The notes under the pieces are model-generated. The model saw nothing but the letters and a program-made list of their open reading frames with translations, ran no database searches and was not told the origin of the DNA. This document shows, piece after piece, positions 34,124-43,136 of a DNA stretch of 64,000 nucleotides. Made by a program: the position numbers and the translations under genes. Every line of letters starts with the position of its first letter. Position 1 is the stretch's first letter. The stretch comes from Caryophanales bacterium UBA4951 (GTDB lineage Bacteria; Bacillota_I; Bacilli_A; RFN20; CAG-826): positions 1 through 64,000 of the forward strand of contig DHAP01000001.1 of NCBI GenBank assembly GCA_002397465.1. Direction: 5' to 3'.

Positions 34124-34666
34124 TCAATAATTGACGGCGCGAAGCTCGAAATAGCTCTGTGGATGTCCGCAGACCGGGCACTTCAAAGGAGCGTATTTGC
34201 CGATCACGATGTGACCGCAGTTGCGGCATTTCCAAACGGAAAGGTCATTTCCGATGTAAACGACGCCGCCTTTGACGTTCTCCAAAAGTTTGCGATATCT
34301 CTCCTCATGGGTCTTCTCGATCTTGGCGACCATCTCAAACTTGTAGGCGATTTCCTCGAAGCCTTCCTCGTGGGCGGTCTTGGCGAACCCGGCATACATG
34401 TCGGTCCACTCATAGTTTTCGCCGGCGGCGGCCGCGGCTAAATTCTCGGCAGTGCTGCCGATCTCGCCGTTCGGTTGAAGGTATTTGAACCAAAGTTTGG
34501 CGTGTTCTTTCTCGTTTCCGCTGGTCTCTTCGAAGATGCTGGCGATTTGCTCGTAGCCTTCTTTCTTGGCCTTGCTCGCGAAATAGAGATATTTGTTGGT
34601 GGCTTGGCTCTCACCGGCAAAAGCCGTCTGAAGATTCTTCTCGGTCTTGGATCCTTTTAATTCCAT
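34124..34666 (-). CDS. rbr: Rubrerythrin
   Basis: A 180-residue non-haem di-iron peroxidase that removes hydrogen peroxide in anaerobes. The N-terminal ferritin-like four-helix bundle carries the di-iron ligands in FAGESQATNKY, GNEKEHA and TAHEEGFEE. The C-terminal rubredoxin domain has CRNCGH and CPVCGH. The ATG at 34666 gives the family N-terminus, with AAGGAGG 15 bases upstream; a TTG 30 bases earlier would include the ribosome site and is rejected. Confidence 0.94.
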   Translation of the reverse strand: MELKGSKTEKNLQTAFAGESQATNKYLYFASKAKKEGYEQIASIFEETSGNEKEHAKLWFKYLQPNGEIGSTAENLAAAAAGENYEWTDMYAGFAKTAHEEGFEEIAYKFEMVAKIEKTHEERYRKLLENVKGGVVYIGNDLSVWKCRNCGHIVIGKYAPLKCPVCGHPQSYFELRAVNY

Positions 34667-34774
34667 ATTGGTTTTAGGATTCCTCCTTAATGACAATTAT
34701 TATAGATTAGGAAAAGCAGTTAGCAAATACAACGCACCATAATTTGTTTGGTCGGCTCTTATAAAGAGCCTTCT

Positions 34775-35575
34775 TTATTTCTTTTCGTCATCCTTCAAAG
34801 GAAGGTAACGGATGTATTCTACGTTCTCAAAGCTGGAGGAAACATCGACCATGTAGCCATAAACGGCCTCGCGAAGAAGCTTCGTTCTCTCTTTTAAGGT
34901 CTTGGACATATCAGGATAGATCGGGTCGCTCACATGGACGACGGGGCGAGGTTTGCGGAATTTAAAGATCCAGTGTTCCTCATAAGTCGTGCACATCGCG
35001 AAAACCGGAGCCCCTAGCTGAGCCGGATAGGTGAAAGAGGTCTCGGGGAATGGGCGGATCCTCGTGCAATAAGGCCAGATGTGAGCCTCAGGGAAGATGA
35101 TGATGGGGTTCCCGACATAATAACGATGGCTGATGGCCTCGATGAACTTCTCGGTTTGCTTTGGGGTCTCCGGAAGCGGCATGGCCCCAAGCATCACTTC
35201 TAAGTAACGGATTCCTGGAATCGAAACGGCTTCCCTTGAACAGACCAAAAAGCTCTTTCGGGGGTTGGTAATGACGGTCGGGGCAAACATCCCATCGCCG
35301 ACGGATGTGTGATTGCCATAGAGGAAATATCCATGCCTAAGGTGGGCTTTTCTGATCTTCTTGGCCCCCACTACCCTGAAACTCCAGCCGATTTTGCCAA
35401 CCAGCCACAAAACAGGTATGGCGATGACGTAATACAAAAAGCACGAGAAGACGTAATAAACAAGGCCCTTATGGAGATACCGGAAGTTCTCCGGAAGATG
35501 CTTCATCTTGACCTGGGCCTTGGTGAAATCGTCATTCAAGGGGTCTTTGTAATACTGGGTCTTTTGGGTTCTCAT
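34775..35575 (-). CDS. PlsC-like acyltransferase
   Basis: A 266-residue membrane acyltransferase, paralogue of 10371-11177. The catalytic HX4D is in YGNHTSVGDGMF, and the block FPEAHIWPYCTRIRPF replaces FPEGTR. Hydrophobic segment near YYVFSCFLYYVIAIPVLW. The ATG at 35575 overlaps the glycosyltransferase stop as ATGA, which settles the start over a longer frame reading back into that gene. It follows a GT4 gene, so it probably acylates a glycolipid intermediate. Confidence 0.8.
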   Translation of the reverse strand: MRTQKTQYYKDPLNDDFTKAQVKMKHLPENFRYLHKGLVYYVFSCFLYYVIAIPVLWLVGKIGWSFRVVGAKKIRKAHLRHGYFLYGNHTSVGDGMFAPTVITNPRKSFLVCSREAVSIPGIRYLEVMLGAMPLPETPKQTEKFIEAISHRYYVGNPIIIFPEAHIWPYCTRIRPFPETSFTYPAQLGAPVFAMCTTYEEHWIFKFRKPRPVVHVSDPIYPDMSKTLKERTKLLREAVYGYMVDVSSSFENVEYIRYLPLKDDEKK

Positions 35576-36729
35576 TCTTTTCTTTGGGGCTCTTTTTTTA
35601 TTTTGGCGGTGTCTTCGATGAGCTTTTCCATCTTCTCCATGCAGAGATCGAAGTTGAATTGTCCGCAGAAAGCCTCGTATTTCTTCGAGCATTCCTTTTT
35701 TTCTTCCGGATGCTCGACCCAATAGTCGATCTTTTTGGCGAGGTCATGGAAATCATTCAGCTTAAAGAGGTTGTTCTCCTCCAAAGCGAAATACTTGGTC
35801 GCCGACTTCGGCGAATCGTTGATGACTGGGACAAGGCCGCATGAAAGGGCCTCAAGGCAGGATATCGCCTCGATCTCAATCTCGGAGGTATGGACATAGA
35901 GGTCGCACATATTGATCATCTTGACCATCTCTGGGCGCTTGAAGAAACGGTATTGCGGCTCGACGCCGAGCTTTTTGGAAAGTTTCTGAAGTTCTTTGAG
36001 CCTTGGCCCCTCGCCTGCCAAAACGATTTGGATCTTGTCTTTGTATTTGGAAAGGGCCACGGCCTTTAAAAGAAGGGCCTGTCTCTTCTCTTTGGAGTAA
36101 CGGCCGGTGCAAAGGATGACGAACTTGCCTTTAAGGCTTTCTTCCCGCTCGATCTCGATATGATGGAAATCACCGCTGACGCCATTGGAGATGACGACGC
36201 CTGGAGTCTTTTGGTGAATGTTCTTTTCAAAGGTGTCGCGGATGAACTCGGTCGGATAATGGATGACGTCCACGTATTTGTAAAAATGGTTCCAGAAGTT
36301 CATGTAGACCATGTGGTTGATCTTTTGGTTTTTGATGAAGTTGAAGAAATGGGCGGTGACGTTCTCGGCCTGGACATGGAAACCGGCGGAAACCGGGATC
36401 CCCATCCTGTTGGCTAGTTTGGCGGCCGAACGCCCAACCATGAAAGGCATCATGATATGAACTTCGTCCGATCCTTTAAGAGCCCGCGCGATCGTCATGA
36501 AATCAGGGTTTGAAAGGACGACGCCGTTATTGTTGACGATGCTTTGAAAAGGGCCGACGTTAAGGGTTGGGACGACATAATACCCCTTCTTGTCTTTTTT
36601 GTCGGCGTCTGGGCAGACGATGCGGACGGTGTTCCCATGGGCGGTCAAAGTGTTGATGAGATTCATGGCCGCGATGGTCGTGCCATTATTCGGGACGCCA
36701 AAGACGTCAGCGACGATCGTGACTATCAT
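35572..36729 (-). CDS. Glycosyltransferase family 4, probable glycolipid synthase
   Basis: A 385-residue GT-B enzyme. The N-terminal domain begins MIVTIVADVFGVPNNGTT. The C-terminal donor-binding domain has CTGRYSKEKRQ and the EX7E motif in EIEAISCLE. It is similar to the membrane-lipid glycosyltransferases of Bacillota and Mollicutes that add glucose to diacylglycerol. No membrane helix, so it acts at the inner membrane surface. It overlaps neighbours on both sides by 4 bases in an operon with a membrane protein and an acyltransferase. Confidence 0.82.
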   Translation of the reverse strand: MIVTIVADVFGVPNNGTTIAAMNLINTLTAHGNTVRIVCPDADKKDKKGYYVVPTLNVGPFQSIVNNNGVVLSNPDFMTIARALKGSDEVHIMMPFMVGRSAAKLANRMGIPVSAGFHVQAENVTAHFFNFIKNQKINHMVYMNFWNHFYKYVDVIHYPTEFIRDTFEKNIHQKTPGVVISNGVSGDFHHIEIEREESLKGKFVILCTGRYSKEKRQALLLKAVALSKYKDKIQIVLAGEGPRLKELQKLSKKLGVEPQYRFFKRPEMVKMINMCDLYVHTSEIEIEAISCLEALSCGLVPVINDSPKSATKYFALEENNLFKLNDFHDLAKKIDYWVEHPEEKKECSKKYEAFCGQFNFDLCMEKMEKLIEDTAKIKKEPQRKE

Positions 36730-37418
36730 AAGTCACCTTTCTTTTCGTCGACGAGAGGCCAAGGGTCTTTCTCATCCTTGATCACGAAGTTGACTTCGGA
36801 ATTGGCTATTTGGGCGAAACGGACGCGTTTTCTTTTGATGGATGGCCTTTCGAAGAAGAACTTATCGACCGCATCCCAGATGAAAACCCAGCTGGCGATG
36901 GAGATGACCTCGGCGATCAAGACGAGGTATTTAGGCAAACTGGAGTTGATTTGGGTGGCCGCGGACATCGCGATGTAGATGCTGAGGAGCAAAACCCCGA
37001 AAGCGGTCATGAGAAGCGAATGAAGGCTGCAGCGATGAAGCTCTTCGCTTGAGTCGTCGAGCTCGAAGGCGTAATTCTCTTTGAATTCCCTTTCAATGAG
37101 GGATTCCATCTTGGTGTCTTCAGGGGTCAATATGAAATCAATCGCGAGAGAATCATATATTTTTGTATATTTGGCAACTCCTTCGATGTATTCGAAGATG
37201 CCGTCTGATAACGAGGAGGCCGATGAGTATTGCTCGAATATTTTGTTTCCGTGCCTTAAATCAACGCGGATATGGGAATACCCGTCTTCTTGCTTGAGTC
37301 TTTCGGCATAGTCCTCAAGATAATGAGAATCACGATGGAGGATGCCTTTGACTTCTGTATTGAGGACCTCCCCTTCTTTTTTGAAGGCTTGGTTTATTTC
37401 TTCTTTGTTGTCTTTCAT
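36726..37418 (-). CDS. Membrane protein of unknown function
   Basis: A 230-residue protein, family not recognised. A soluble N-terminal half (about residues 1-130, rich in Glu/Lys) is followed by two membrane helices near LLMTAFGVLLLSIYIAMSA and YLVLIAEVISIASWVFIWDA and a short basic C-terminus. Its stop overlaps the start of the GT4 gene, so it belongs to the same glycolipid operon. No ribosome site is obvious before its ATG. It could recruit or regulate the glycosyltransferase, which is inference. Confidence 0.7.
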   Translation of the reverse strand: MKDNKEEINQAFKKEGEVLNTEVKGILHRDSHYLEDYAERLKQEDGYSHIRVDLRHGNKIFEQYSSASSLSDGIFEYIEGVAKYTKIYDSLAIDFILTPEDTKMESLIEREFKENYAFELDDSSEELHRCSLHSLLMTAFGVLLLSIYIAMSAATQINSSLPKYLVLIAEVISIASWVFIWDAVDKFFFERPSIKRKRVRFAQIANSEVNFVIKDEKDPWPLVDEKKGDL

Positions 37419-37441
37419 TGCCGCTATATTTTCACACTATT

Positions 37442-37461
37442 GCCCCTTTTTTAAAAGGGGC
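37442..37461. terminator. Hairpin between two membrane-protein genes
   Basis: GCCCCTTTT and AAAAGGGGC form a 9-bp stem. No clear T tail follows on the minus strand, so termination is uncertain. Confidence 0.35.
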
Positions 37462-37498
37462 GGTAATTCTATTCATTCTTGTTGAAAAGTAGAATGTC

Positions 37499-38092
37499 TC
37501 ATTCGATCTCGTTCCCGATTCGCAGCATGAAAAGATATTGGGAAGCGCGATAGGCGAGACAGGAGAGGACCAAAAGGCTCACGACGGAGCTGGCCAAACT
37601 AAACGAAAAATAGAGAATCGCAAGGCCTAAGCCCATCTCCACAAGATATGGGGCGAACAAGAACCAAAGGCTGACTTTCCGTTTGGCCAGCCCGCAGATC
37701 GGATAAACCGCGGATACGAGGATGGGCAAGAAGGAAACAAGACCCAAAATCGAGATGATTTTCATGGGCAAAGAATCCTTGCTTTCCAAACTTGGCAGGT
37801 AGATGAGGCAGACCGTCAAAAAGGCGAACGCGAGGAATAAGGAAAGGAAGAAGCTCCAATTGCCAAAGCTCTTGTCTTTATGGAAGTCCAGAAGAAGGGA
37901 GATCACCATGGCCAAGAAGAAGACGATTCCAGCCCCGGAAAAAGCCGTCAATGAGAAGACGACGTTATGAAGGTGAAGGTAGGTGCCATAGATGAAATAT
38001 CCGATGACCGCAAACGTGGCTATGAAAAGGAGCACCAGACCAGCAACCTTGGTCGCATAATCTATTTTTTTGGTTTTTTCATTGATGTCCAT
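37499..38092 (-). CDS. Polytopic membrane protein of unknown function
   Basis: A 197-residue protein with about six hydrophobic helices filling most of its length and short loops. No catalytic motif was recognised. AGGAG lies 11-15 bases before the ATG. It is separated from the glycolipid operon by a hairpin, so it may be a unit of its own. Confidence 0.7.
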   Translation of the reverse strand: MDINEKTKKIDYATKVAGLVLLFIATFAVIGYFIYGTYLHLHNVVFSLTAFSGAGIVFFLAMVISLLLDFHKDKSFGNWSFFLSLFLAFAFLTVCLIYLPSLESKDSLPMKIISILGLVSFLPILVSAVYPICGLAKRKVSLWFLFAPYLVEMGLGLAILYFSFSLASSVVSLLVLSCLAYRASQYLFMLRIGNEIE

Positions 38093-38184
38093 CTTTGAAT
38101 ATTATCTCCTAGAATCCTTGCTTGCACAAGACGCCCACAACAGGCTCTTCATGAGTGCATTATACTCTAAAAATTATAAGAAAA

Positions 38185-38207
38185 CCCTAGGACTAGCCTA
38201 GGGATTT
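38185..38207 (-). terminator. Terminator after the initiator tRNA
   Basis: CCCTAGG and CCTAGGG pair with loop ACTAG. T-rich tails are present on both sides, so it may act for both strands. Confidence 0.75.
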
Positions 38208-38214
38208 TGCCGTT

Positions 38215-38291
38215 TGGTTGCGGGGGGTGGATTTGAACCACCGGCCTCCAGGTTATGGGCCTGACGAGCTACCAGGCTGCTCTACCCCGCG
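38215..38291 (-). tRNA. Initiator tRNA-fMet (anticodon CAU) with C33
   Basis: A 77-nt initiator type. The 5' C faces A72 (unpaired, as in bacterial initiators), the acceptor is GCGGGG/CCCCGC, the D arm has GAGCAGCCTGG, and CCA is encoded. Two departures are clear: the loop is CCCATAA, so position 33 is C instead of U, and pair 29:41 is A-U, leaving two rather than three consecutive G-C pairs. Confidence 0.88.
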
Positions 38292-38309
38292 ATAACTTGC
38301 GGCTTGACT

Positions 38310-38338
38310 ATATTAGTCGTTTCGTCCCCTTTAGGCAA
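38310..38338 (-). promoter_or_regulatory. Promoter of the initiator tRNA
   Basis: On the minus strand TTGCCT (38338-38333), a 17-bp spacer and TAATAT (38315-38310), about 18 bases before the tRNA. Confidence 0.6.
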
Positions 38339-38399
38339 GGGCAAGATATTTCTCAGCATCAAAAAATAAGAAATCATGCGATATGAACTAATGTATATC

Positions 38400-40709
38400 T
38401 TATTTTTGATGCTTATGGATATAGTAGATTCGACCTCCGAAATCGCCCATTAGGCGGATTCTTTCGTTGAGGCCGACCCCACTCCATTCCTGGCTGAGGG
38501 GGACCAATCCGCTTTCTAGGGCTGATCCAGAGACCAAGCCTTTGTCTTTTTCGCTGTCAAAAGCCTTGTACTTGGAAAGGGTGTTGATGATGAAGCCGTC
38601 CTCTTTGATATGAACGGGCGAGATCATGTTGACGAGGTGACCAAATTTCTTGAAGGAGATGACCTCGGGTCGCACTTCATAATCGTATAAAGAATCTGGC
38701 GTCAGATTGACCGCGAACAAATGATCCTCTTTCGGGGCCGGGGACTGGATGGCGTTATAACGTCCCACCACCGCCTCATCGGCCATAGACGATTCGAAAA
38801 CCATCTTTCCGTCATTTTGGAAGTCGCTCAGAAGATCGAAAGAGCCAAACTGGAAAAGCAAGCGATGTTTCTTGTAATAGGCCGTTTGTTTTTTGATGGT
38901 CTTCAGATCCAGAGGCGTCAGATCATTGAGGTCCAGCTCGTAGCCAAGGACTCCGAAGCTGGCGACATCGAATTTGGAATCCAAGGCAGTCAATCTCAAT
39001 AACTGGTTGGAGGTCTTGGCGGCCACGTGGTTGCTCATGCTCGAAAGAGGATATCCGAGAGCAGCCCCACTTTGGATGAAGAGCCTTTGGTAAGAATCGG
39101 TGTCATCGCTCATCCAACTCTGAGGGAAATAAGAAAGCATGCCTAAGTCATAACGGTTTCCGCCGCTGGCGCAGTTTTCAAAGAGGACGTTTGGGAAGTC
39201 CTTGATTAAGCGCTCAAGGACCGCGTAAAGCCCGAGGACGTAATCATGAAAGAATGATTCCGGAAGAGGAAAATCTGTGATAGTCCGATTGCAATCCCAT
39301 TTGAGGAACGATATATCGGCGCTTTTGATGACATTTGAAACGGAAGAGTAGACGAAATCCTGAACTTCTTTTTTTGAAAGGTCGAGGACCATTTGGTGAC
39401 GGCCGAGAGACGGTTCGTGGACATTGTCTTTGATTGCGTATTCTGGATGGGCGCGATAAAGATCGGAATCGGGGTTGACCATCTCTGGTTCCATCCAAAT
39501 GCCGAACTTAAGACCTTCTTTTTTGGCGGCTTTTGCCAAGGAAGCCAAACCACCAGGTATTTTCTTAAGGTTGCAGCTCCAATCGCCAAGGCCATGGCTA
39601 TCATCGTTTCTTTTTCCGAACCAGCCATCGTCGAGCACGAATGTCTCCGCGCCGATCTCTTTGGCTTTCTTCATCAAGGAGATCAACTTTCCCTTGGTGA
39701 AGTTGAACATCGTGGCTTCCCAGTTGTTGTAGACGATTGGGCGTGGGGCGTTGTTCCATCTCGCGGGGATGACTGAGTTGTTAACAAAAGACTGGAAATG
39801 TCTTGAAAGGCCGTTCAAACCCCCATCGCTATAGCTCATCACACACATAGGGGTGGCAAAAGAGGCGGACTTTGAGAGGCTCTTTTTGAACAAAAGAGGC
39901 GAAATCCCTTGCTGTATCCGAACATTTTGCCAACTATCGACTTCAACGCTTTCCTCATGGTTGCCACTATAGACAAGATTGAAGCCATAGACATGCCCGT
40001 GGAAATAATCAGATCCTTGGCTCTTGAGGGCGAAGAAAGGATTATGGCGGTTGCTTGAAAGACCGGAGCTGACTGAGTTGACGTAACGGCCCACTCCAAG
40101 TTTCGTCTCTTCTTTGTTGTTCTCGTTGGCCCATCCGCCATATAAGGAGACCATCGAAAAGCCTTCATTCACCAAAACTAGTTGGAGTGACATGGCTCTT
40201 TCGACCGTCAAATCGTCATCGCCGAGATTAACTATCTCAAGGTAGCGGCCGATGACATCGCTCTCCTCATAGACGAAATAATGCAAAACGACTTTGACGG
40301 CGGCTTTTTCGTCGAGGAGATTGACCAGCAATTCTTCGCTCGCCCCATGAGGCGTCGGGAGCCATTTTATCGGTTCTGGTTTCCGGATGGTGAAATCCTT
40401 GTATGTGAAATCGAAAACGGCCGTTTTCTTGTTTTTTAAGAGCAAAGATGGAACGCCATAATCGCCTTTCCCAAGAGTGGAAACCTCGTTTTTCAGGTAA
40501 TCGAGGCAAATGTTCTGATGTTTTTCGTCAATGGCGATCGAAGTGCCTTGGATGCAGGCGTAATCCCTGGTGAGCGAAGGGGCCTCCTCAATGGAGACAA
40601 TCTTCTTGCCATAGTATTCGCAAACGAGTTTCCCGATCTCGTTGACATGTAGCAAAAGAGAGGTCGATTTGCTCGAAAGAAGGAAGTAGCCGTCTTTGTT
40701 AGTTATCAT
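38400..40709 (-). CDS. Alpha-galactosidase (GH36)
   Basis: A 769-residue GH36 alpha-galactosidase that releases galactose from raffinose-type or melibiose sugars. An N-terminal beta-sandwich (to about residue 320) precedes the TIM barrel. It carries the YNNWEATMFNFT block, LDDGWFGKRNDD, the nucleophile Asp472 in FLKWDCNR, and the acid/base Asp in SWMSDDTDSYQR (about 534-538), plus NCASGGNRYDLGML. No signal peptide, so substrate must be imported, probably by the GPH carriers. It is divergent from the beta-galactosidase gene, with start codons 36 bases apart, and its ATG lies seven bases after TATAAT. Confidence 0.93.
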   Translation of the reverse strand: MITNKDGYFLLSSKSTSLLLHVNEIGKLVCEYYGKKIVSIEEAPSLTRDYACIQGTSIAIDEKHQNICLDYLKNEVSTLGKGDYGVPSLLLKNKKTAVFDFTYKDFTIRKPEPIKWLPTPHGASEELLVNLLDEKAAVKVVLHYFVYEESDVIGRYLEIVNLGDDDLTVERAMSLQLVLVNEGFSMVSLYGGWANENNKEETKLGVGRYVNSVSSGLSSNRHNPFFALKSQGSDYFHGHVYGFNLVYSGNHEESVEVDSWQNVRIQQGISPLLFKKSLSKSASFATPMCVMSYSDGGLNGLSRHFQSFVNNSVIPARWNNAPRPIVYNNWEATMFNFTKGKLISLMKKAKEIGAETFVLDDGWFGKRNDDSHGLGDWSCNLKKIPGGLASLAKAAKKEGLKFGIWMEPEMVNPDSDLYRAHPEYAIKDNVHEPSLGRHQMVLDLSKKEVQDFVYSSVSNVIKSADISFLKWDCNRTITDFPLPESFFHDYVLGLYAVLERLIKDFPNVLFENCASGGNRYDLGMLSYFPQSWMSDDTDSYQRLFIQSGAALGYPLSSMSNHVAAKTSNQLLRLTALDSKFDVASFGVLGYELDLNDLTPLDLKTIKKQTAYYKKHRLLFQFGSFDLLSDFQNDGKMVFESSMADEAVVGRYNAIQSPAPKEDHLFAVNLTPDSLYDYEVRPEVISFKKFGHLVNMISPVHIKEDGFIINTLSKYKAFDSEKDKGLVSGSALESGLVPLSQEWSGVGLNERIRLMGDFGGRIYYIHKHQK

Positions 40710-40745
40710 GCTTTTTATTATATATTATTATATAATAATATCGTT
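40710..40745. promoter_or_regulatory. Divergent promoter region of the two galactosidase genes
   Basis: Only 36 AT-rich bases separate the two start codons. TATAAT on the minus strand (40722-40717) is seven bases from the leftward ATG. TATAAT on the plus strand (40731-40736) is nine bases from the rightward ATG. The two boxes are part of a near-palindromic TATTATATAATA core. No Shine-Dalgarno sequence fits either gene, so both mRNAs are probably leaderless. Confidence 0.6.
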
Positions 40746-43076
40746 ATGAAAAAATACCTTTGCTTCCAGTGGAAGTATATGCCAGGTTTTCTTGGCAACT
40801 ATCTTAATGAGGGCCTTCCAGGCTCCGCTTCGCTTGTCGATTTGCCACACGCTCCCGTCGAGACTCCAGCCAACTATTTTGACGAGACTTCTTATCAAGG
40901 TTTTTTCACCTATGAGAAGAGATTCGACTTCCAAAAATCCGGAGAAAAAGTATTTCTTTGCTTTGAAGGTGTGATGCTCAAGGTCCACCCCTACCTCAAC
41001 GGCGTCGACTTAGGAGAGCAAATCTCTGGCTGGGTCGAGGTCCGTTATGACGTCAGCGAGATCATCAAGGAAAAAGACAACCACCTCCTTGTGGTCGTCG
41101 ACTCCAACGAGGACCCAAAAGTCCCTCCTTTTGGGAAAGCGGTCGACTATCTCACCTTTGCCGGCATCTATCGCCCGGTCTATTTGGAATCCGTCCCAAA
41201 GGATTTCATCGAAAGCGTACATATTTCCGCAAAGGCCTCAGGCCAGTTGAATATCAAAGCGAAGATCCATGGCGATGAAAAAGCCTGCGAGTTATCTTAT
41301 GACCTCTTTTTCGGCGGGAAACTCGTGAAGAGTTTTGCCGTCGACTCGGTCCTCGTTCCTAATCCGTCCTTATGGAACGTCGAATCCCCGAACCTCTATA
41401 CTTTGAGGGTTAAGCTCAAAGGGCCTTCCGGAATCGACGAAAAGACCTATCGTTTTGGCTTCCGAGATGCCGGTTTTACCACCAAAGGTTTCTTTTTGAA
41501 CGGCAAAAGGATCGAGTTGGTCGGATTGAACCGCCACCAAAACTATCCCTACGTCGGACCGGCCATGCCTGATTCGGCTCAGGTCGACGACGCGGATATT
41601 TTGAAGCTTAAACTAGGATGCAACGTCGTGAGGACTTCGCATTATCCCGATAGTGAATCCTTCCTTTCACGTTGCGACGAGCTCGGCTTGATGCTCATCG
41701 ACGAGGTCCCGGGCTGGCAATACATCGGAAAAGACAAGGCTTGGAGGGACAACTTCCAATATTTCTTAGAGAAAATGGTCGAGAAAGAAAGAAACCATCC
41801 ATGTCTCATCGCCTATGGGACGAGAATCGATGAGTCTCCGGATGATGACGAGCTCTATGAGAAAGCCGTCAATTTCATTCACCAGAACGATCCTGATAGG
41901 CAGTGCCTAGGCGTCAGAAATTTCAAAACGTCGCATTGCCTTGAGGACATCTACGCTTATAACGATTTCTCCTGCGCTTCTACCTCCCATGGTCTCGACG
42001 ATCCCAAGACCATCAGGGGAGCCAAGAAGAAGCCGATCTTGATTAGCGAACACAACGGCCACATGTTCCCAACCAAACAGTTCGATGAGCCAGCCAAGCG
42101 TCTTGAGCAAGCCTTAAGGCATCTTCGCGTCATCGATGATTCCTACAAATATGAATGCATCGCCGGTTCCATCGGCTGGTGTGCTTTTGATTACAACACC
42201 CACAAAGATTTCGGAAGCGGGGATCACATCTGCTACCATGGCGTGAGTGACATCTACCGCAACCCCAAGGCCGCGGCTTTCGCTTATGCTTCCCAACACT
42301 CGGCGACCCCAGTCATGTGGATTGCCAATCCGCCGACCCCCGGCGATTATGACGAGGCCCTCTTGAAGCCGCTTTACGTCTTCACGAACTGTGACTATGT
42401 CGAAATGTATCGCAACGGTAGCTTCATCGAGGTTTTCAAACCGGATAGGAAAGACTTCCCCCACCTACCGCATCCTCCGATAGTGATCGATGATTTCATC
42501 GGCGCTCTCTTCGAAAAGGAAGGCTATTCAAAAAAAGATTCAGTCATATTGAGGGAAGCCCTCAACCTTGTTGGTCAAAATGGTCTGGCCCACATCAAGA
42601 AGAGCCAGTTCCTCAAATACATCCCCTGCATCTTGCGTAACCACATGAACATGGAGAAAATGCTCTCCCTTTACTACAAGTACATGTCAGGCTGGGGAGA
42701 AAAAGCCATCGTTTACAACTTCAAGGGTTATAGGGATGGCAAAAAGGTCTGTGAGAAATCATACGGTCCCTCAACCAGCTTCTCATATCGTTTTGAAACC
42801 TACAGCCAAAGTCTTTTGAATGACTCGACTTATGATGTCTCCCGTGTCAGCATCAAGCTCGTCGATGAATGGGGCAGTCAGATCCACTACGCCAACAACG
42901 TCATCTCGTTCGAGACGAAAGGCCCGATCAAAGTCATCGGGCCGACCACCGTCGCTCTCTCAGGCGGTGACATCTCGGTTTACGTTCGTTCCTTGGCGGT
43001 CTCGCGTCCGAGCGAAGCCCGCCTCATCATCAAAACTGACAAAGGCGACTATCCGATCGACTTCAACGTTCAATAG
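40746..43076 (+). CDS. GH2-family beta-galactosidase-like enzyme
   Basis: A 776-residue GH2 glycosidase with jelly-roll domain (about 1-155), immunoglobulin-like domain (about 156-245) and TIM barrel (from about 250). Probable catalytic residues are Glu363 in YGTRIDESPDD (acid/base) and Glu435 in ILISEHNGHMF (nucleophile). GTRIDES replaces the classical GNE signature, as in related DUF4982-type GH2 enzymes. The C-terminal part carries further beta domains. Substrate could be lactose or another beta-galactoside, or a beta-glucuronide; its divergent partner is an alpha-galactosidase. No signal peptide. It has no ribosome site (see the promoter region). Confidence 0.85.
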   Translation: MKKYLCFQWKYMPGFLGNYLNEGLPGSASLVDLPHAPVETPANYFDETSYQGFFTYEKRFDFQKSGEKVFLCFEGVMLKVHPYLNGVDLGEQISGWVEVRYDVSEIIKEKDNHLLVVVDSNEDPKVPPFGKAVDYLTFAGIYRPVYLESVPKDFIESVHISAKASGQLNIKAKIHGDEKACELSYDLFFGGKLVKSFAVDSVLVPNPSLWNVESPNLYTLRVKLKGPSGIDEKTYRFGFRDAGFTTKGFFLNGKRIELVGLNRHQNYPYVGPAMPDSAQVDDADILKLKLGCNVVRTSHYPDSESFLSRCDELGLMLIDEVPGWQYIGKDKAWRDNFQYFLEKMVEKERNHPCLIAYGTRIDESPDDDELYEKAVNFIHQNDPDRQCLGVRNFKTSHCLEDIYAYNDFSCASTSHGLDDPKTIRGAKKKPILISEHNGHMFPTKQFDEPAKRLEQALRHLRVIDDSYKYECIAGSIGWCAFDYNTHKDFGSGDHICYHGVSDIYRNPKAAAFAYASQHSATPVMWIANPPTPGDYDEALLKPLYVFTNCDYVEMYRNGSFIEVFKPDRKDFPHLPHPPIVIDDFIGALFEKEGYSKKDSVILREALNLVGQNGLAHIKKSQFLKYIPCILRNHMNMEKMLSLYYKYMSGWGEKAIVYNFKGYRDGKKVCEKSYGPSTSFSYRFETYSQSLLNDSTYDVSRVSIKLVDEWGSQIHYANNVISFETKGPIKVIGPTTVALSGGDISVYVRSLAVSRPSEARLIIKTDKGDYPIDFNVQ

Positions 43077-43089
43077 ACAATCGACATTA

Positions 43090-43117
43090 AAAAGGAGGCG
43101 GCCAACCGCCTCCTTTT
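43090..43117. terminator. Bidirectional terminator between GH2 gene and GPH symporter
   Basis: AAAAGGAGGCGG and CCGCCTCCTTTT form a perfect 12-bp stem with loop CCAA. A and T flanks fit both convergent genes. Confidence 0.88.
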
Positions 43118-43136
43118 GATGTTATAGCCGAATCGA

